From positions 70,492,615 through 70,556,614 of the forward strand of contig NC_080179.1 of assembly GCF_950295315.1 (NCBI RefSeq): 64,000 nt of DNA. Reading direction: 5' to 3'. Source of the DNA: Erinaceus europaeus. Taxonomy: Eukaryota > Chordata > Mammalia > Eulipotyphla > Erinaceidae. Below, piece by piece: positions 11,341 to 22,255 of the stretch. The position numbers and the translations under genes were made by a program. Within the stretch, counting starts at the first letter, position 1; the number at the start of each line of letters is the position of its first letter. The notes below the pieces were generated by a model, which worked only from the letters and a program-made list of their open reading frames with translations, was not told the DNA's origin and did no database searches.

Positions 11341-12204
11341 AAAATGCATCATGACTTTTCCAACATCCCAGTTCAGTGAATGGCACATCCAAGCAGATCA
11401 GACTCAGAACTTTATGCTTGAGGTCTTGGGCTTTACCATCTGAGTGCCCACATAGGTGGCTTCTTAAAGTTACTACTTGCCATGGCCTTAATTTTTTAGT
11501 CTCTTGCTAGAAATATTTACAGCACCAATTACATGGCCTATTGTTATATTATTATGAATATAACAATGGGCAAAAGGAACCTGCTGAGCTAGTGGGGAGA
11601 GAGTAATGTATATATGGTACATTAAGGGAGAAGCCTGGCTTTTGTCATCAGAGAGGAAGAGAAGGAAACATAATTGAACAGAGATTTGAAGACTAGAAGC
11701 TAATTATGAATCGCACTGAGTGAGCTCATTCTCAGCAGAGGGAGTCATGAGAGCTGTTGTATATGGTCGGTATTCAGTGCGCATTGGTCAGGATGAATAA
11801 AGAAGTGAATCAGAGGTGACAGGAATAGATAGAGCATGATATCGGAGGGCCGGTATGTAGGGCTTTGAGGGCCTTTGGGCATTTGATTGTCGCCGTATTT
11901 GAAGGTTTTGAAACGTGCTTATGTGTCAGAGACTGGCTTGATAGATGGATGATAGATGTGTCAGGAGACTGGCTTGATAGACTGGCTTGATAGATAGCTG
12001 GTTATATTATTAGACAAGTGTGGTGGGAAATGCTAATCAGACTGATATTTAGACACTTAGAGTAATACTCTTAGCTTTGCTGTACACATGCAAGTTTTCC
12101 TAGTAAAACGTTTGGAAATGTTAGCTGACTGGGACAGTTTGATAAATGTGTACTTACTTTTCATTGTCCAAATGTCTTTGGTAAATGTTTGCTTTTGCTT
12201 ACAG
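11340..12204. other. intron, mostly unrecognised sequence
   Basis: No clear element. A local microduplication of GACTGGCTTGATAGA occurs three times between about 11931 and 11993, a small unstable tandem patch. About 11345-11455 may be an eroded SINE. Confidence 0.4.
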
Positions 12205-12297
12205 AAATTACTTTCAGAACTTCAAAAACTATTTATGAGTAAAAATGAGACTTACGTATTGAAATTATGGCCTTTATTTGTGAAACTTCTTGGAAAG
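12205..12297 (+). CDS. RIF1: RIF1 coding exon, residues ~232-262
   Basis: Acceptor GCTTACAG|AAATTA, donor AAG|GTAAGC. Encodes KLLSELQKLFMSKNETYVLK then LWPLFVKLLGK. Exactly 31 codons in phase 0 on both sides. The WPLFVKLLG helix is conserved in vertebrate RIF1. Confidence 0.97.
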
Positions 12298-12734
12298 GTA
12301 AGCGCACAGCTACTAAACTTCAGTTTTTATATACCAGTGTTGTTCATTCCTCTCCATAGTAGATTCTCATTATTCACGCATACTGTACTGTGCACATTTG
12401 CTTACTAAGTTTTATTTGTAAACCCAACACTGTGTTTCTGCTGCTGCTTTGGAGTCCACTATAGACAGACAACATACCACGAAAAACGAGCACTCCTGCA
12501 TGTAGGTTGAGGAACAGAGAATTCTGCCTTTTGCATCAGTTCTCAGTTTCCTTTAAACAAATGCTTCCATACTTCATGTATTTTATTTTTGATTTTTTTC
12601 TTAGTGATTTTCATACTTAAATGGTGTCCAGGTGTTGAAGTTTTGTGTATGCTTCCCAAGCACAGAAAGACTATTTGATAAAGCTTTTTTCAGGCTTAGA
12701 GTGCACCTTTTTCTTTTTACATGAATTATTAAGT

Positions 12735-12912
12735 CTTTTTAAAAAGTACGTATTGGATAGAGACAGAAATCAAGAGGGAAGGGGAAGAAGGATAAGAGAC
12801 AAACTGCAGCACTGCTTCACTTGTGAAGCTTTCCCCTGTGAATGAGGGTGTTGGACTTGAACCCAAGTCCATGCACGTTGTAACATGTGCTGTGAGGCAG
12901 GTGTGCCACGTT
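12735..12912 (-). repeat. antisense older SINE
   Basis: TATTGGATAGAGACAGAAAT, GCACTGCTTCACTTGTGAAG and GGACTTGAACCCAAGTCCAT, the GGATAGAGACAGA subfamily; the end of the tRNA-like head is eroded. Confidence 0.7.
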
Positions 12913-13079
12913 AAATGTGTTTTTGATGTGTTTGGTGCTGGGTACTGAGTTCCAGGCCTCACACAAAGGTCTGCTCTTGCACTGAGCTATATCCCTGACC
13001 AAGTACTGTTGACCATGAACTTGACCGTTTTGGTGAAGCAACAACATAGATTAAATAAGATGCCCGTATCTGTTTATTT

Positions 13080-13260
13080 GGTGGAACTGAAGCCTTGAGC
13101 ATGCTCCGTTTCACTGCTTCCAGTCTGCTTTATCATTCAGGTAGAAAGGGAGAGACCACAGCACCATGATACCTCCCGATGTGATGCTGGAACTTGAACC
13201 TGGGCCATGAGCATGGCAAGACACACAGTATCCAGTGAGCTCTCTTTCTGACCGTAAACA
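13080..13260 (-). repeat. antisense older SINE, eroded
   Basis: GGTAGAAAGGGAGAGACCAC and GGAACTTGAACCTGGGCCAT show a diverged reverse SINE. Confidence 0.45.
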
Positions 13261-13469
13261 AGGCTTCTTTAACCAACTAGCAATAAGGTTGTGACAGTGA
13301 CCAGGAATTTCCAGGAGCATGACTTTTATTTTGCCTAGTAGAGCTTAGTATTTCTTAATACAATGCTTGAGAAAACTTTACAGAACATAACTGGTTAACA
13401 GTGAGGGTCAACTCTGTATACTTACTTACCTTTTATTTTTGAGGGAATGTGAGTATCTTTCTCTTTTCA

Positions 13470-13608
13470 AACTTTTTATTTTTAGGTAGAGAAATTGACG
13501 GGAAGGGAAGATAGGGAAAGAGACAGAGACCTGTACCTCTGCTTCACCACCTGTCAGGTTGCCTTGCAGATGGGAACCAGGGGCTTGAACTTAGGTCCTT
13601 GCACACAG

Positions 13609-13647
<39 letters not shown>

Positions 13648-13705
13648 TGTGTGTGTGTATGCATGCGTATGCGTGCACACGCGCTTAACCAGGTGCATTA
13701 CCATA
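13470..13705 (-). repeat. antisense SINE with internal (GT)n
   Basis: SINE body GGTAGAGAAATTGACGGGAA to GGGGCTTGAACTTAGGTCC, interrupted by a GT-rich microsatellite at about 13608-13660, then the expected GCTTAACCAGGTGCATTACC end. The microsatellite grew inside the tRNA-like head. Confidence 0.7.
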
Positions 13706-13719
13706 GCCCCTAGGGTGAA

Positions 13720-13845
13720 CTTTTTTTTTTTCAACGAGAGCAAAACCCTAGAGCATCTCTGGCATATGATGCACCGGAGATTGGCACTGGGCCTCAGGCT
13801 TACAGGTCCTGTGCTTACTACTGCACCATCTCTCTGGCAGCTAGA
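13720..13845 (-). repeat. antisense SINE, short-body family
   Basis: Poly-T, CTAGAGCATCTCTGGCATAT and CCTCAGGCTTACAGGTCC: reverse tRNA-derived short SINE. Confidence 0.5.
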
Positions 13846-14354
13846 TTTATTCTAGTGTTTAGCTCTTCTGAGTGCTATTAATAGAATTGATAGCCTCATT
13901 TGTTTTGTTCAGATTATTTGCTGATTGTGTGGAAGCAGCTAACTTTAGTTCTTAACATTTTGCAAAACTTTTCATTTTTAGTAGCTTTTATTTTTTTGGT
14001 GGATTCCCTGTGATTTTTAAAGTCAGTTATCATTTTGTTAATATATTTCATTCAGGTTTATATGTTTCTAGCTGCTTAGGACTGTTGGTGTTTTATGTTT
14101 TTTTTTTTATGGGGGTTCACTGTTATGTGTCTATTTAAGCTTTTTTTTTTTTTCTCATTCTGTTTGGCATCATTCCCATTTGAATTGTATATTGGATTGT
14201 CAGAAAAGACATGACACATTTTTCTGCAGAAGAAAACAAAAGTTGTTGGGACTTTTCTGGCATCCCAATATACCTGAAAGTACTACTCCATCTTCTTGAC
14301 ATTTATCCAATTTTTGGGTGAACGTCTCTAGTTTTGTTTTGATTTTGGTTTCTT

Positions 14355-14548
14355 TTTTTCTTTTGTTAACTTTATTTATTGTTGGATAGAGACAGAGAGA
14401 AGTTGAGGGGAATGGGAGATAGACAGACACCTGCAGCCCTGCCCACTTGTGAAGCTTTCCCCCTGCAGGTGGGGACCGGCGGCTTGAACACAGGTCCTTG
14501 CGCACTGTAGTGTGTGCACTTAACCAGGCGCCCCACCGCCTGGCCCTG
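14355..14548 (-). repeat. antisense older SINE
   Basis: TTATTGTTGGATAGAGACAG, GACACCTGCAGCCCTGCCC, CCCCCTGCAGGTGGGGACCG and GCGCCCCACCGCCTGGCCC. Nearly complete, GGATAGAGACAGA subfamily. Confidence 0.8.
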
Positions 14549-14876
14549 GTTTTGGTCTCTGTTGATTGATTTTCAGCTGTGCCCTCTTGATACTATGTGG
14601 GTAAGATTCGGGATTTACCTTATGTTTCTGTTTTTCTCTGATGCTTTGGAAATGTGGTGAGCCTGGTCCGTATCACACTTAGGGAGAAACTTCAGTGTTG
14701 TGTCTTTCTGGTCCTCTAAAAAGAGGAAAAGGAATATGCTATGCTTTATGTATTCCCTGGTTTTAAAATCTTAGTCTCAAAATGTCTAAGTATTCACTAC
14801 TAAATTAGATAAGTGAATGTTAGCATCGCCTGTACGCTGTTCAGTGCAGGTAAGTGACTTGATTTTTCCTTTCTAG

Positions 14877-15015
14877 ACCTTGCATCGCAGTGGGAGCTTC
14901 ATCAATTCTCTGCTACAGCTGGAGGAGCTGGGGTTTCGGAGTGGAGCTCCCATGATTAAAAAGATTGCTTTCATTGCCTGGAAGAGCTTAATAGATAACT
15001 TTGCTTTAAATCCTG
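14877..15015 (+). CDS. RIF1: RIF1 coding exon, residues ~263-308
   Basis: Acceptor CTTTCTAG|ACCTTG, donor CCTG|GTAAGT (close to ideal). Encodes TLHRSGSFINSLLQLEELGF then RSGAPMIKKIAFIAWKSLID, highly conserved helical-repeat core. It ends in phase 1 on a split Glu codon, where human RIF1 as I recall has Asp. Confidence 0.98.
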
Positions 15016-15064
15016 GTAAGTACATAGTATTTGAGACTTTTCTTTTCAGTTTGTATTTACTATT

Positions 15065-15240
15065 GACTTCTTTTTAGAGACAGAAATGGAGAAGAAAAGG
15101 TGATGGAGAGAGGAAGGGAGACAGGTCCTGCCTCACTGCTTCACTGCTCGCGGAGCTCCCCCTGCAGGTGGGGCCTGGGGCTTGAACCCAGGTCCTTGTG
15201 CATAAGAACACATGGTGCCTCTACTACGTGTGTTACTGTC
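15065..15240 (-). repeat. antisense SINE
   Basis: TTAGAGACAGAAATGGAGAA, CTGCTTCACTGCTCGCGGAG, CCCCTGCAGGTGGGGCCTGG and GGCTTGAACCCAGGTCCTTG. Confidence 0.7.
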
Positions 15241-15295
15241 TATGTCTATCCTCTCATTTTTATGGATTTTACTTAAGATGAAAAAACTAAGCTCT

Positions 15296-15594
15296 CTCCA
15301 GGGTTACTGCCTGCACCATGAAGCCCCTGATCCTGGAGGCCATCCCCCCTCCCCCTTTGTTGCCCTTGTTGTGGTTATCGTTGTTGGTGTCCTTCGTTGT
15401 TGGATAGGACAGAGAGAAATGGAGAGAGGAGGGGAAGACAAGAGAAAGACACCTGCAGACCTGCTTCAGCACCTGTGAAGCAACTCCCCTGCAGGTGGGG
15501 AGCTGGGGGCTCGAACCAGGATCCTTAGACTGGTCCTTGTGCTTTGTGCCACATGCGCTTAACCCACTGCGCTACCACCCGAACCCCCCCCCCC
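15296..15594 (-). repeat. antisense Eri-type SINE, long-tail variant
   Basis: Contains the extra distal module TCCAGGGTTACTGCCTGCAC .. GATCCTGGAGGCCAT beyond the usual CAACAAAAGGG tail, then the standard body to CTACCACCCGAACCCC. The same long variant occurs at 20953 (reverse) and 30358 (sense). Confidence 0.88.
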
Positions 15595-15659
15595 ATTAAA
15601 AGCTGTTTTTAGCGAATTAGAGTTAGAAGGTACAAGATTATTGAAAAAAAAAATCAGGT

Positions 15660-16005
15660 TAGTTTTAAAACAAACTATATTTATTGGATAGAGACAGTCA
15701 GAAATCAAGTGGGAAGTAGGTGATAGAGAGAGACCCGCAAAGCTCTCCCCCTGAAGGTGGTGGCTGGGGCTTCAAACCCGTGTCCTTGAGCATTGTGACA
15801 TGTGGGCCACCACCCAGCCCCTAAATATATTATATTACTGGATAGAGGCAGACATTGGTAGGAAGGGGGGGGGGGAATGGAGACAGATCTGCACCACAGT
15901 TTCGCTTGTGAGGTTTTTCCTCTGCAAGTGAGGAATGGGGGTTTGAGCCTCAGTTCTTGGGCATTGTAACACATCAGCTTTACAAGGTACGCCACTACCC
16001 AGTGC
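15660..16005 (-). repeat. two tandem antisense older SINEs
   Basis: Copy one at 15660-15820 (TTGGATAGAGACAGTCAGAA, CACCACCCAGCCCC); copy two at 15835-16005 (TGGATAGAGGCAGACATTGG, G-run, CACTACCCAG). Both belong to the GGATAGAGACAGA subfamily, are diverged, and lie head to tail. Confidence 0.65.
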
Positions 16006-16170
16006 TTGTTACTTTATTTAAAGATGAAACAGTGACAAAAATACTTGTCCCTTTCTTTTTTACTAATAAAAGAGGGAAGCTAGCATGTTGCTTTTTGTGG
16101 TGCTGAAATTGATCTTGCCACATATAAATGCCCCTCCCACTGAACCATCCTCCTGACGACCTGAGGTTTT

Positions 16171-16401
16171 CTTTTTTTTTTTTAAATATTTATTTATTCC
16201 CTTTTGTTGCCCTTGTAGTTACTGTTGTTGTTGAATAGGACAGAGAGAAATGAAGAGAGGGGGAGAGAAAGATGCCTTCCGACCTGCTTCATCACCTGTA
16301 AAGTGACTCCCCTGCAAGTGGGGAGCTGGTGGCTCTAACCAGGATCCTTATGCCGGTCCTTGTGCTTTGCACTTAACCCGCTGCGCTACAGCCCGACTCC
16401 C
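16171..16401 (-). repeat. antisense Eri-type SINE
   Basis: AAATATTTATTTATTCCCTT to GCTACAGCCCGACTCCC; mildly diverged, shortened pyrimidine tract. Confidence 0.88.
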
Positions 16402-16539
16402 AAGATTTTAATAGATTTCAGCTCTTAAGTTGCTCTCTTTATGTAACTTTCATTAATGATATGTAGCCCCAAAATGGACCAGATGAGAAATTACATAATT
16501 GGGTTGCTAGTTATTGGTACTATGTTTATATGATCTACT

Positions 16540-16735
16540 GAGAGGAACCAGGTAGTGGCGGCTCACCTGGTTGAGCAATTTACAAAGCACAAGGACCCAG
16601 ATTCAAGCCCCCAGGCTGCACCTGGAGGGAAAAGCTTCACAAGTGAAGCCTTGTTATAGTGTGTCTGTCTGTCTTCCCCTGTCAGTTTCTTTCACTATCA
16701 GAAATTAATGGATTATATTTAAAAGCATAATTTAA
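16540..16735 (+). repeat. sense older SINE
   Basis: GAACCAGGTAGTGGCGGCTC head, AGGACCCAGATTCAAGCCCC box B, AAAGCTTCACAAGTGAAGCC, then a pyrimidine-rich block: the sense form of the GGATAGAGACAGA subfamily. Confidence 0.65.
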
Positions 16736-16809
16736 AAGAATCTTTTGAGTAAATGTTGATTTCTGTAGTTTCTTCTGCCAAAGATCATTAACAGTAGTTG
16801 TTTACATTG

Positions 16810-16925
16810 ATTTTTTTTTTTTAATGAGAACACTGCTGAACTCGGGTTTATGGTGCAGAGGATTGAACCTGGTGCTACAGGGAGCCTCAGGCAGGAGTGT
16901 CTCTTTGCATAACCATTATGCTATT
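16810..16925 (-). repeat. antisense SINE, short-body family
   Basis: Poly-T, GAACACTGCTGAACTCGGGT, GGATTGAACCTGGTGCTACA and CTTTGCATAACCATTATGCT. Confidence 0.65.
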
Positions 16926-17469
16926 ATATTTTTAAGTCTTCCCAATGCAGCTTCAACTGAATCCTGCATTTTGTTGTTTATGAACTGGTAATATGAGATA
17001 ATATTCGAGAAGGAATTTGCTGGAAAAAATAGTTCCTGCTGGAGAATGAGAAAATCCATTTCTTTTTAAAAATTTTGTAATGTTTCACTTTGTTTTTCCT
17101 TTTATTTCCCCCCCTTTTTTTTTTTGCCCTTGTTGGCTGAATTTTCATCGTTGCAGTTATTGTTGTTGTCGCTGTATTGATGCTATCGACAGTAGCATTT
17201 GATTAAAAAAAAAAACTTTCACGTGTTGACATGTTTACCTGTGAAATGAGGATAATACGCTTTGGACAATTATGTGAAAATTTGGCAAGTTAGACAGGGC
17301 ATTTGTTACTGAGGACTGCCTCATGTGTTGCAGGTTGTAGGGAATACGGCCCGCTAGATGGAGTAGCATCCTTCATAGTCTTTCCTCTCAGATGAACACA
17401 CAGAAATGATGTGGACATTGCTGCTCCTGGAACTCAGCACTTAGCATGTGTTATTCATGTTCAGTGGTG

Positions 17470-17640
17470 TTTTTTTTTTTTTTTTTAAAGAATTAATCCA
17501 GAGCTGGGTTTTCATTCTTTGTTAGAGAGAGGTGCAGAGGGGGGAGAGAGAGCTCAGCGTTGATGATTCCCACCTGTACTGCTCCCAAGTACTACTGAGA
17601 CTTAAGTCCAGTTTTTCTTCTGGGTGACCTGTCTGCGAGC
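17470..17640 (-). repeat. antisense SINE, diverged; SINE-tail remnant at 17110-17190
   Basis: T-run, then GAGCTGGGTTTTCATTCTTT and AGAGAGGTGCAGAGG. Upstream, CCCTTGTTGGCTGAATTTTC and TGTTGTTGTCGCTGTATTGA look like a detached Eri-type tail. Confidence 0.4.
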
Positions 17641-17846
17641 CTAAGCTTTCTACTTTTTTAATCATTTATTTATTAATAGGTGTATTTCCCACAGGAGTGT
17701 GTCAAAGTGAATATTATTTTATTTTCAGCAAGAACAATTGGTGATTTTTGTTAAGTCAATCTGCTTTCTTGCTGTGGTAAAAGGAGGTATGCTTAGTTTT
17801 TTTTAGTTCCTGTATGTCTTAACCTGTTTGCTAATTTTCTTTGTAG

Positions 17847-17998
17847 AAATACTGTGTAGTGCCAAACGATTGAAGTTGTTGATGCAGCCTCTGAGTTCTA
17901 TTCATGTGAGAACAGAAGCTCTGGCACTAACAAAGCTAGAAGTCTGGTGGTATTTACTGATGAGACTTGGACCTAACCTCCCAGCTAATTTTGAACAG
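17847..17998 (+). CDS. RIF1: RIF1 coding exon, residues ~309-359
   Basis: Acceptor CTTTGTAG|AAATAC, donor CAG|GTAATA. Encodes ILCSAKRLKLLMQPLSSIHV then RTEALALTKLEVWWYLLMRL and GPNLPANFEQ. The LEVWWYLLMRLG stretch is a signature of vertebrate RIF1. Confidence 0.98.
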
Positions 17999-18229
17999 GT
18001 AATAAATACTGACAAGTGTTGACCTATATTTTGTATTTTTCATTAGTGTGTTGTTTTTAAATTACTATCAGCCAAATTTGCTGTGTGTGCAGAAAGACCA
18101 AAGTTGATAGAAGATTCCTCCACCCACGCCCCACCCCAGCAAACAACTTTCTTATTAGTTAATTTCTCTTGAAGGCTTTTTCTCCTGTTGTCTGAAATGG
18201 AGTCCTCATGCCTTTCCAGTCATCAAGTA

Positions 18230-18720
18230 TCTGTCTCTACTCTGGAGGCAGGATGGAAGTGTATCATACTATAGAATCAGTGGATTTAAGTATATTAAAC
18301 CAACCTTGCATCCCTAGGATAAACCCCACTTGGTCATGATGAACAGTCTTTGTAATATACTGCTGTATCTGGTTGGCTAGAATTTTGTTCAGTTTTTAGC
18401 ATCTATGTTCATCAGAGATATTGGTCTGTAGTTTTCTTTTTGGTTGTGTCCCTGCCTGCATTTGTATCAGTGATGTTGGCTTCATAGAAGCTGGAGATGA
18501 GTATTCCTTTGTCTTCAATCTTCTGGGAGACTTTTAAAAGTATTTAACTCTTCATTGAAGGTTTTGAATAATTCATTTGTAAAACCTTCTTGTCCAGGAC
18601 TTTTATTTGTGGGAAGGTTTTGATAGCTGTTTCAATTTGTTGTCTGTGGTGGGCCTGTTCATATTATCTAGTTCCTCTGGGATCTGGGTTCATTGTTCTT
18701 AATAGCTGCGTAGGTGTTTT
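18230..18720 (-). mobile_element. L1 fragment, antisense, ORF2 middle part
   Basis: The plus strand shows AACCAACCTTGCATCCCTAG, CAGAGATATTGGTCTGTAG and CTTCATTGAAGGTTTTGAAT, the reverse complement of a mammalian L1 ORF2 reverse-transcriptase region. Frames are broken. Isolated fragment without a 3' end. Confidence 0.85.
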
Positions 18721-18840
18721 TTTTACCAAAGCACTGTTCAGCTCTAGCTTATGGTGGTGCCACTGATTGAGCCTAAAACTTTGGAGCCTCAGGCATGAGA
18801 GTCTATGTGCAATAACCACTATGCAATCTACCCCCACCCA
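18720..18840 (-). repeat. antisense SINE, short-body family
   Basis: T-run, CCAAAGCACTGTTCAGCTCT, GCCTCAGGCATGAGAGTCTA and CAATAACCACTATGCAATC. Marks the right edge of the L1 fragment. Confidence 0.6.
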
Positions 18841-18904
18841 GATCTTTTAGTTCTTTATCTTACCTGCAGCTTTGCATTATATTTTACTTTTGGAATATTG
18901 TTAA

Positions 18905-19262
18905 CCATTTTTTAAAAATTCTATTTACTTTAGAGAGATACACACACAGAGAGAGAGAGACAGAGAAACACTATAGAGCACTGCTTAGCTCTGGCATATG
19001 GTGGTGTGGGGGATGGAACCCAGGACTTTGTAGCCTCAGGCATGAACGTCTGTTTGCATAACCATCATGCTATCTCCCCTACCCGTTATCTTTTTGTTTT
19101 TTTACTTTACCTTTTTTTTGAATAGAGATAACCTGAAGTTAAGAGAGGAGGGAGCGAGATACCTGCCTCTTGGTTCTACTGCTTGTTAAGCTTACCCCTT
19201 CCTCTGGTGGGGGCCTGGGCCTTTAACCCTGGTTCTTGCACATAGTAACATCTACTCAGCCC
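18905..19262 (-). repeat. two antisense SINEs
   Basis: 18905-19080 is short-body (CAGAGAAACACTATAGAGCA, GGATGGAACCCAGGACTTTG, CATAACCATCATGCTATC). 19085-19262 is an eroded older SINE (TTGAATAGAGATAACCTGAA, GGTGGGGGCCTGGGCCTTTA). Confidence 0.55.
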
Positions 19263-19284
19263 ATAGTTCGTGTAATGTTGTTTA

Positions 19285-20075
19285 TTATTATTATTTATTT
19301 ACTTTCCCTTTTGTTGCCCCCCTTTAAAAATTTCTTTATTGGGGAATTAATGTTTTACATTCAACAGTAAATGCAATACTTTGTACATGCATAACATTTC
19401 CCAATTTCCCATATAACAATACAACCCCCGCCAGGTCCTCTGTCAACCTTCTTGGACCTGTAGTCTCCCCACCCTCCCACCCCAGAGTCTTTTACTTTGG
19501 TGCAATACGCCAATTGCAGTTTAAGTTCTACTTGTGTTTTCTTTTCTGATCTTGTTTTTCAATTTCTGCCTGAGAGTGAGATCATCCCATATTCATCCTT
19601 CTGTTTCTGACTGATTTCACTTACCATGAATTTTTCAAGGTCCATCCAAAATCGACTGAAAATGGTGAAGTCACCATTTTTTATAGCTCAGTACTGTTCC
19701 ATTGTGTATATAGACCACAGCTTGCTCAGCCACTCATCTGTTGTTGGACAGCTGGGTTGTTTCCAGGTTTTGGCAATTACGAATTGTGCTGTGAAGAACA
19801 TATGTGTACACAGATCTTTTTGGATGGATGTGTTGGGCTCCTTATGTTGCCCCTTTTTTATTGTTGTAGTTGTTGTTATTGGTGTCTTTGTTAGAGAGGA
19901 CAGAGAAATGGAGAGAGGAGGGGGAGAAAAAGATAGACACCTGCAGACCTGCTTCACCACCTGTGGATTGACGCTCCTGCAGGTGGGGAGCCCGGGGCTT
20001 GAACCGGGATCCTTAAGCAGGTCCTTGCAGTTCGCGCCACATACGCTTAACCCGCTCTGCTAATGCCCAACTCCC
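19285..20075 (-). repeat. antisense Eri-type SINE split by an L1
   Basis: The SINE tail starts at 19285 (TTATTTACTTTCCCTTTTG), is interrupted at TGTTGCCCC, and resumes at about 19846 to GCTAATGCCCAACTCCC. The TGTTGCCCC motif occurs on both sides of the intervening L1, so the SINE was there first. Confidence 0.85.
19319..19845 (-). mobile_element. L1 3' end, antisense, inside a SINE
   Basis: Plus-strand TTTATTGGGGAATTAATG, the TACATGCATAACATTTCCC 3' UTR, then the reverse of the L1 ORF2 C-terminal end (CATTGTGTATATAGACCACA, TTTTGGATGGATGTGTTGG). A 5'-truncated copy closely related to 42949-43562. Confidence 0.88.
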
Positions 20076-20369
20076 CCATGTAGTTTTTAAAACTATATCA
20101 GTGAGTATGTTCTTGGAAGGTGGGAAATTTGCATAACTATTAGACTGTTTCAACAAGATCTTTGAACTAAATTCAGATGGCTGGTTTAATAATGTTTTTA
20201 AAAATTAGAACATTTCTGATTTTTTTTATGTGGTGCCTGAAATCCATTTATGGGTCTCATACGTGTTTAGTTTGGAGCCAACTCCTTGCCAACTTTGTTA
20301 ATTTCACTTTTGAGGAGGTGATAATGTGCAAAGCATTGCTCAGCTGTCCACAGTGCTGTGCTTGCTAGC

Positions 20370-20520
20370 TGCTTTCATGTGGCGCCAAAGATCAGAGGCA
20401 AGTCATATCAAGGATAGAGGAAGGAATTGAGAGAGGAAGGGCGGATTAAGAGTGCGAGAGAGACAGAGATGACTGCAGCACTGCCTCACCACTCCTGAAG
20501 CTTTCCTGACTGCTGTTCAA
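20370..20520 (-). repeat. antisense SINE, eroded
   Basis: AGGAATTGAGAGAGGAAGGG, GACTGCAGCACTGCCTCACC and CTGAAGCTTTCCTGACTG. The tRNA-like end is lost. Confidence 0.45.
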
Positions 20521-20612
20521 CGAACCTTAATTGCTTTATAGGATTTTTAGAAAAGTTGATAGATAATCTGTTTTCAGCTTCTTTTCCTTTTGTATTTACC
20601 CCCCCTCCCCAG

Positions 20613-20727
20613 GTGTGTGTGCCTCTGATTCAAAGCACAATAAGTAGTGAATGTAACACTTCGCAAGGTAATTCATCTCGTGTAGCTGCTGGTACAGGTT
20701 TGACTCCTATGACTCCTGTTCACAAAG
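20613..20727 (+). CDS. RIF1: RIF1 coding exon, residues ~360-397
   Basis: Acceptor CCCCCCTCCCCAG|GTGTGT, donor AAAG|GTAATC. Encodes VCVPLIQSTISSECNTSQGN then SSRVAAGTGLTPMTPVHK. The Ser/Gly-rich second half is a variable loop; the TPMTPVHK end is conserved. Confidence 0.95.
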
Positions 20728-20750
20728 GTAATCTTTCACTTTTTAACTTT

Positions 20751-20922
20751 TTTTAAAAAAAATTTTTATTTTCATTTACTAATTGGATAGAGACAGCCAG
20801 AAATTGAAAGGAGGGAGAGAGACAAAGACACCTACAGACCTGCTTCCCCCCCCTGCAGGTGGGGACTAGGGGCTTGAACCTGGGTTCTCGTGCACTCAGC
20901 CAGGTATGCCACCACCTGGCCC
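20751..20922 (-). repeat. antisense older SINE
   Basis: AATTGGATAGAGACAGCCAG, CCCCCCTGCAGGTGGGGAC, GGGGCTTGAACCTGGGTTC and ACCACCTGGCCC; starts 24 bases after the splice donor of the exon at 20613. Confidence 0.8.
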
Positions 20923-20952
20923 AAATTCTTCATTTTTTTAAAAGGTCTTTTT

Positions 20953-21298
20953 TTTTTTTTTTTTTTTTTTCTCCTCCTCCAGGGTTATTGCTGGGCTCCG
21001 TGCCTGCACCATGAATCCACCGCTCCTGGAGGCCATTTTTTTCCCCCTTTTGTTGCCCTTGTTGTAGCTTCGTTGTGGCTATTATTATTGCCTTTGTTGA
21101 CGCAATTCGTTGTTGGATAGGACAGAGAGAAATGGAGAGAGGAGGGGAGAGAAAGATAGACACCTGCAGACCTGCTTCACCGCCTGTGAAGCGACTCCCC
21201 TGCAGGTGGGGAGCCGGGGGCTCGAACCGGGATCCTTACGCCGGTCCCTGCGTTTTGCGCCACATGCGCTTAACCCACTGCGCCACCGCCTGACCCCC
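20953..21298 (-). repeat. antisense Eri-type SINE, long-tail variant, 15-bp TSD
   Basis: Includes the distal module TCCAGGGTTATTGCTGGGCT .. CTCCTGGAGGCC. A perfect TTAAAAGGTCTTTTT repeat lies at 20938-20952 and 21299-21313, a target-site duplication. Box B complement GGGGGCTCGAACC intact; looks young. Confidence 0.93.
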
Positions 21299-21313
21299 TT
21301 AAAAGGTCTTTTT

Positions 21314-21597
21314 AAAATAATTTTTTATATTTATTTATTTTCCTTTTTGTTGCCCTTGTTTTTTGTTGTTGTTGTAGTTATTGTTATTGATGTCATCGTC
21401 ATTGGATAGGACAGAGAGAAATGGAGAGAGATGGGGAAGACAGGAGGAGAGAAAGAGACACCTGCAGACCTGCTTCACCACCTGTGAATCGACTCCCCTG
21501 CAGGTGGAGAGCTGGGGGCTCGAACTGGGACCCTTACACCAGCCCCTGCGCTTTGCTCCATTTGTGCTTAACTGCTGCACTACTGCCTGACTCCCTC
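21314..21597 (-). repeat. antisense Eri-type SINE
   Basis: TATATTTATTTATTTTCC to CTACTGCCTGACTCCCTC; third reverse SINE in a row after the exon at 20613. Confidence 0.9.
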
Positions 21598-22081
21598 CAA
21601 TTTTTAATTTGCTAAGTGATGTCCACATAAAGCGGAACATTTTGTCTTTGAGTCCCTTATTACATAATTCCTGACATGCTCTTTCTTGGTCTTATGTTCC
21701 TATTTACTATTGCAGCTGCATTTTGGAATTGATACAGATGGACAGGGAGAGAAAGGGTCAGAGCATCACTCTGGCACATTTGGCGCTGGGGATTATTTGA
21801 GGATCATTTAAGTTTATCCCTCCTGTCCCTGTACCACCTCCTGGGCCACCTAGCTTTTCCCACTATATTATGTGAACAGCATGCAAGCAACGTGTGTGTT
21901 TCTTCAGAAGAATCATAGGGCTATTGTTAAAAAGAACAGATCCTTGGGACCCTCAAGCTTTTATTTGTGAAATATACCATTTACTTCTTTCAAGGTTCAT
22001 TTCATAGAAGCTAAGTAAGCAAATTGTATTCACTTGCTTGCCTGATTGAAACGCTCGTATTTTCTTTCTGTTTGTTATAAG

Positions 22082-22255
22082 GTGCTTCCCCATATGGACC
22101 CCCTGGAACTCCCCGGTTAAGTCCAACTTCAAATTTTGGTGGAATGGCTGCTATACCCTCTATTCAACTTTTGGGACTTGAAATGCTGCTTCATTTCCTG
22201 TTGGGTCCAGAAGTCTTGAACTTTGCTAAACAAAACAAACTTGCACTGAGTTTAG
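22082..22255 (+). CDS. RIF1: RIF1 coding exon, residues ~398-455
   Basis: Acceptor GTTATAAG|GTGCTT, donor TTAG|GTACTT. Encodes GASPYGPPGTPRLSPTSNFG then GMAAIPSIQLLGLEMLLHFL and LGPEVLNFAKQNKLALSL. The Pro/Ser-rich start is a linker; IQLLGLEMLLHFLLGPE returns to the conserved helical core. Confidence 0.97.

Noticed and set aside
21110..21409. Recurrent peptides such as MLLDRTERNGERRG.. and TCRPASPPVKRLPCRWGAGG at many sites
   Set aside because: They are translations of the same SINE body in different frames, which is why they recur at 8960, 25070, 26495, 53343 and elsewhere. Not genes.
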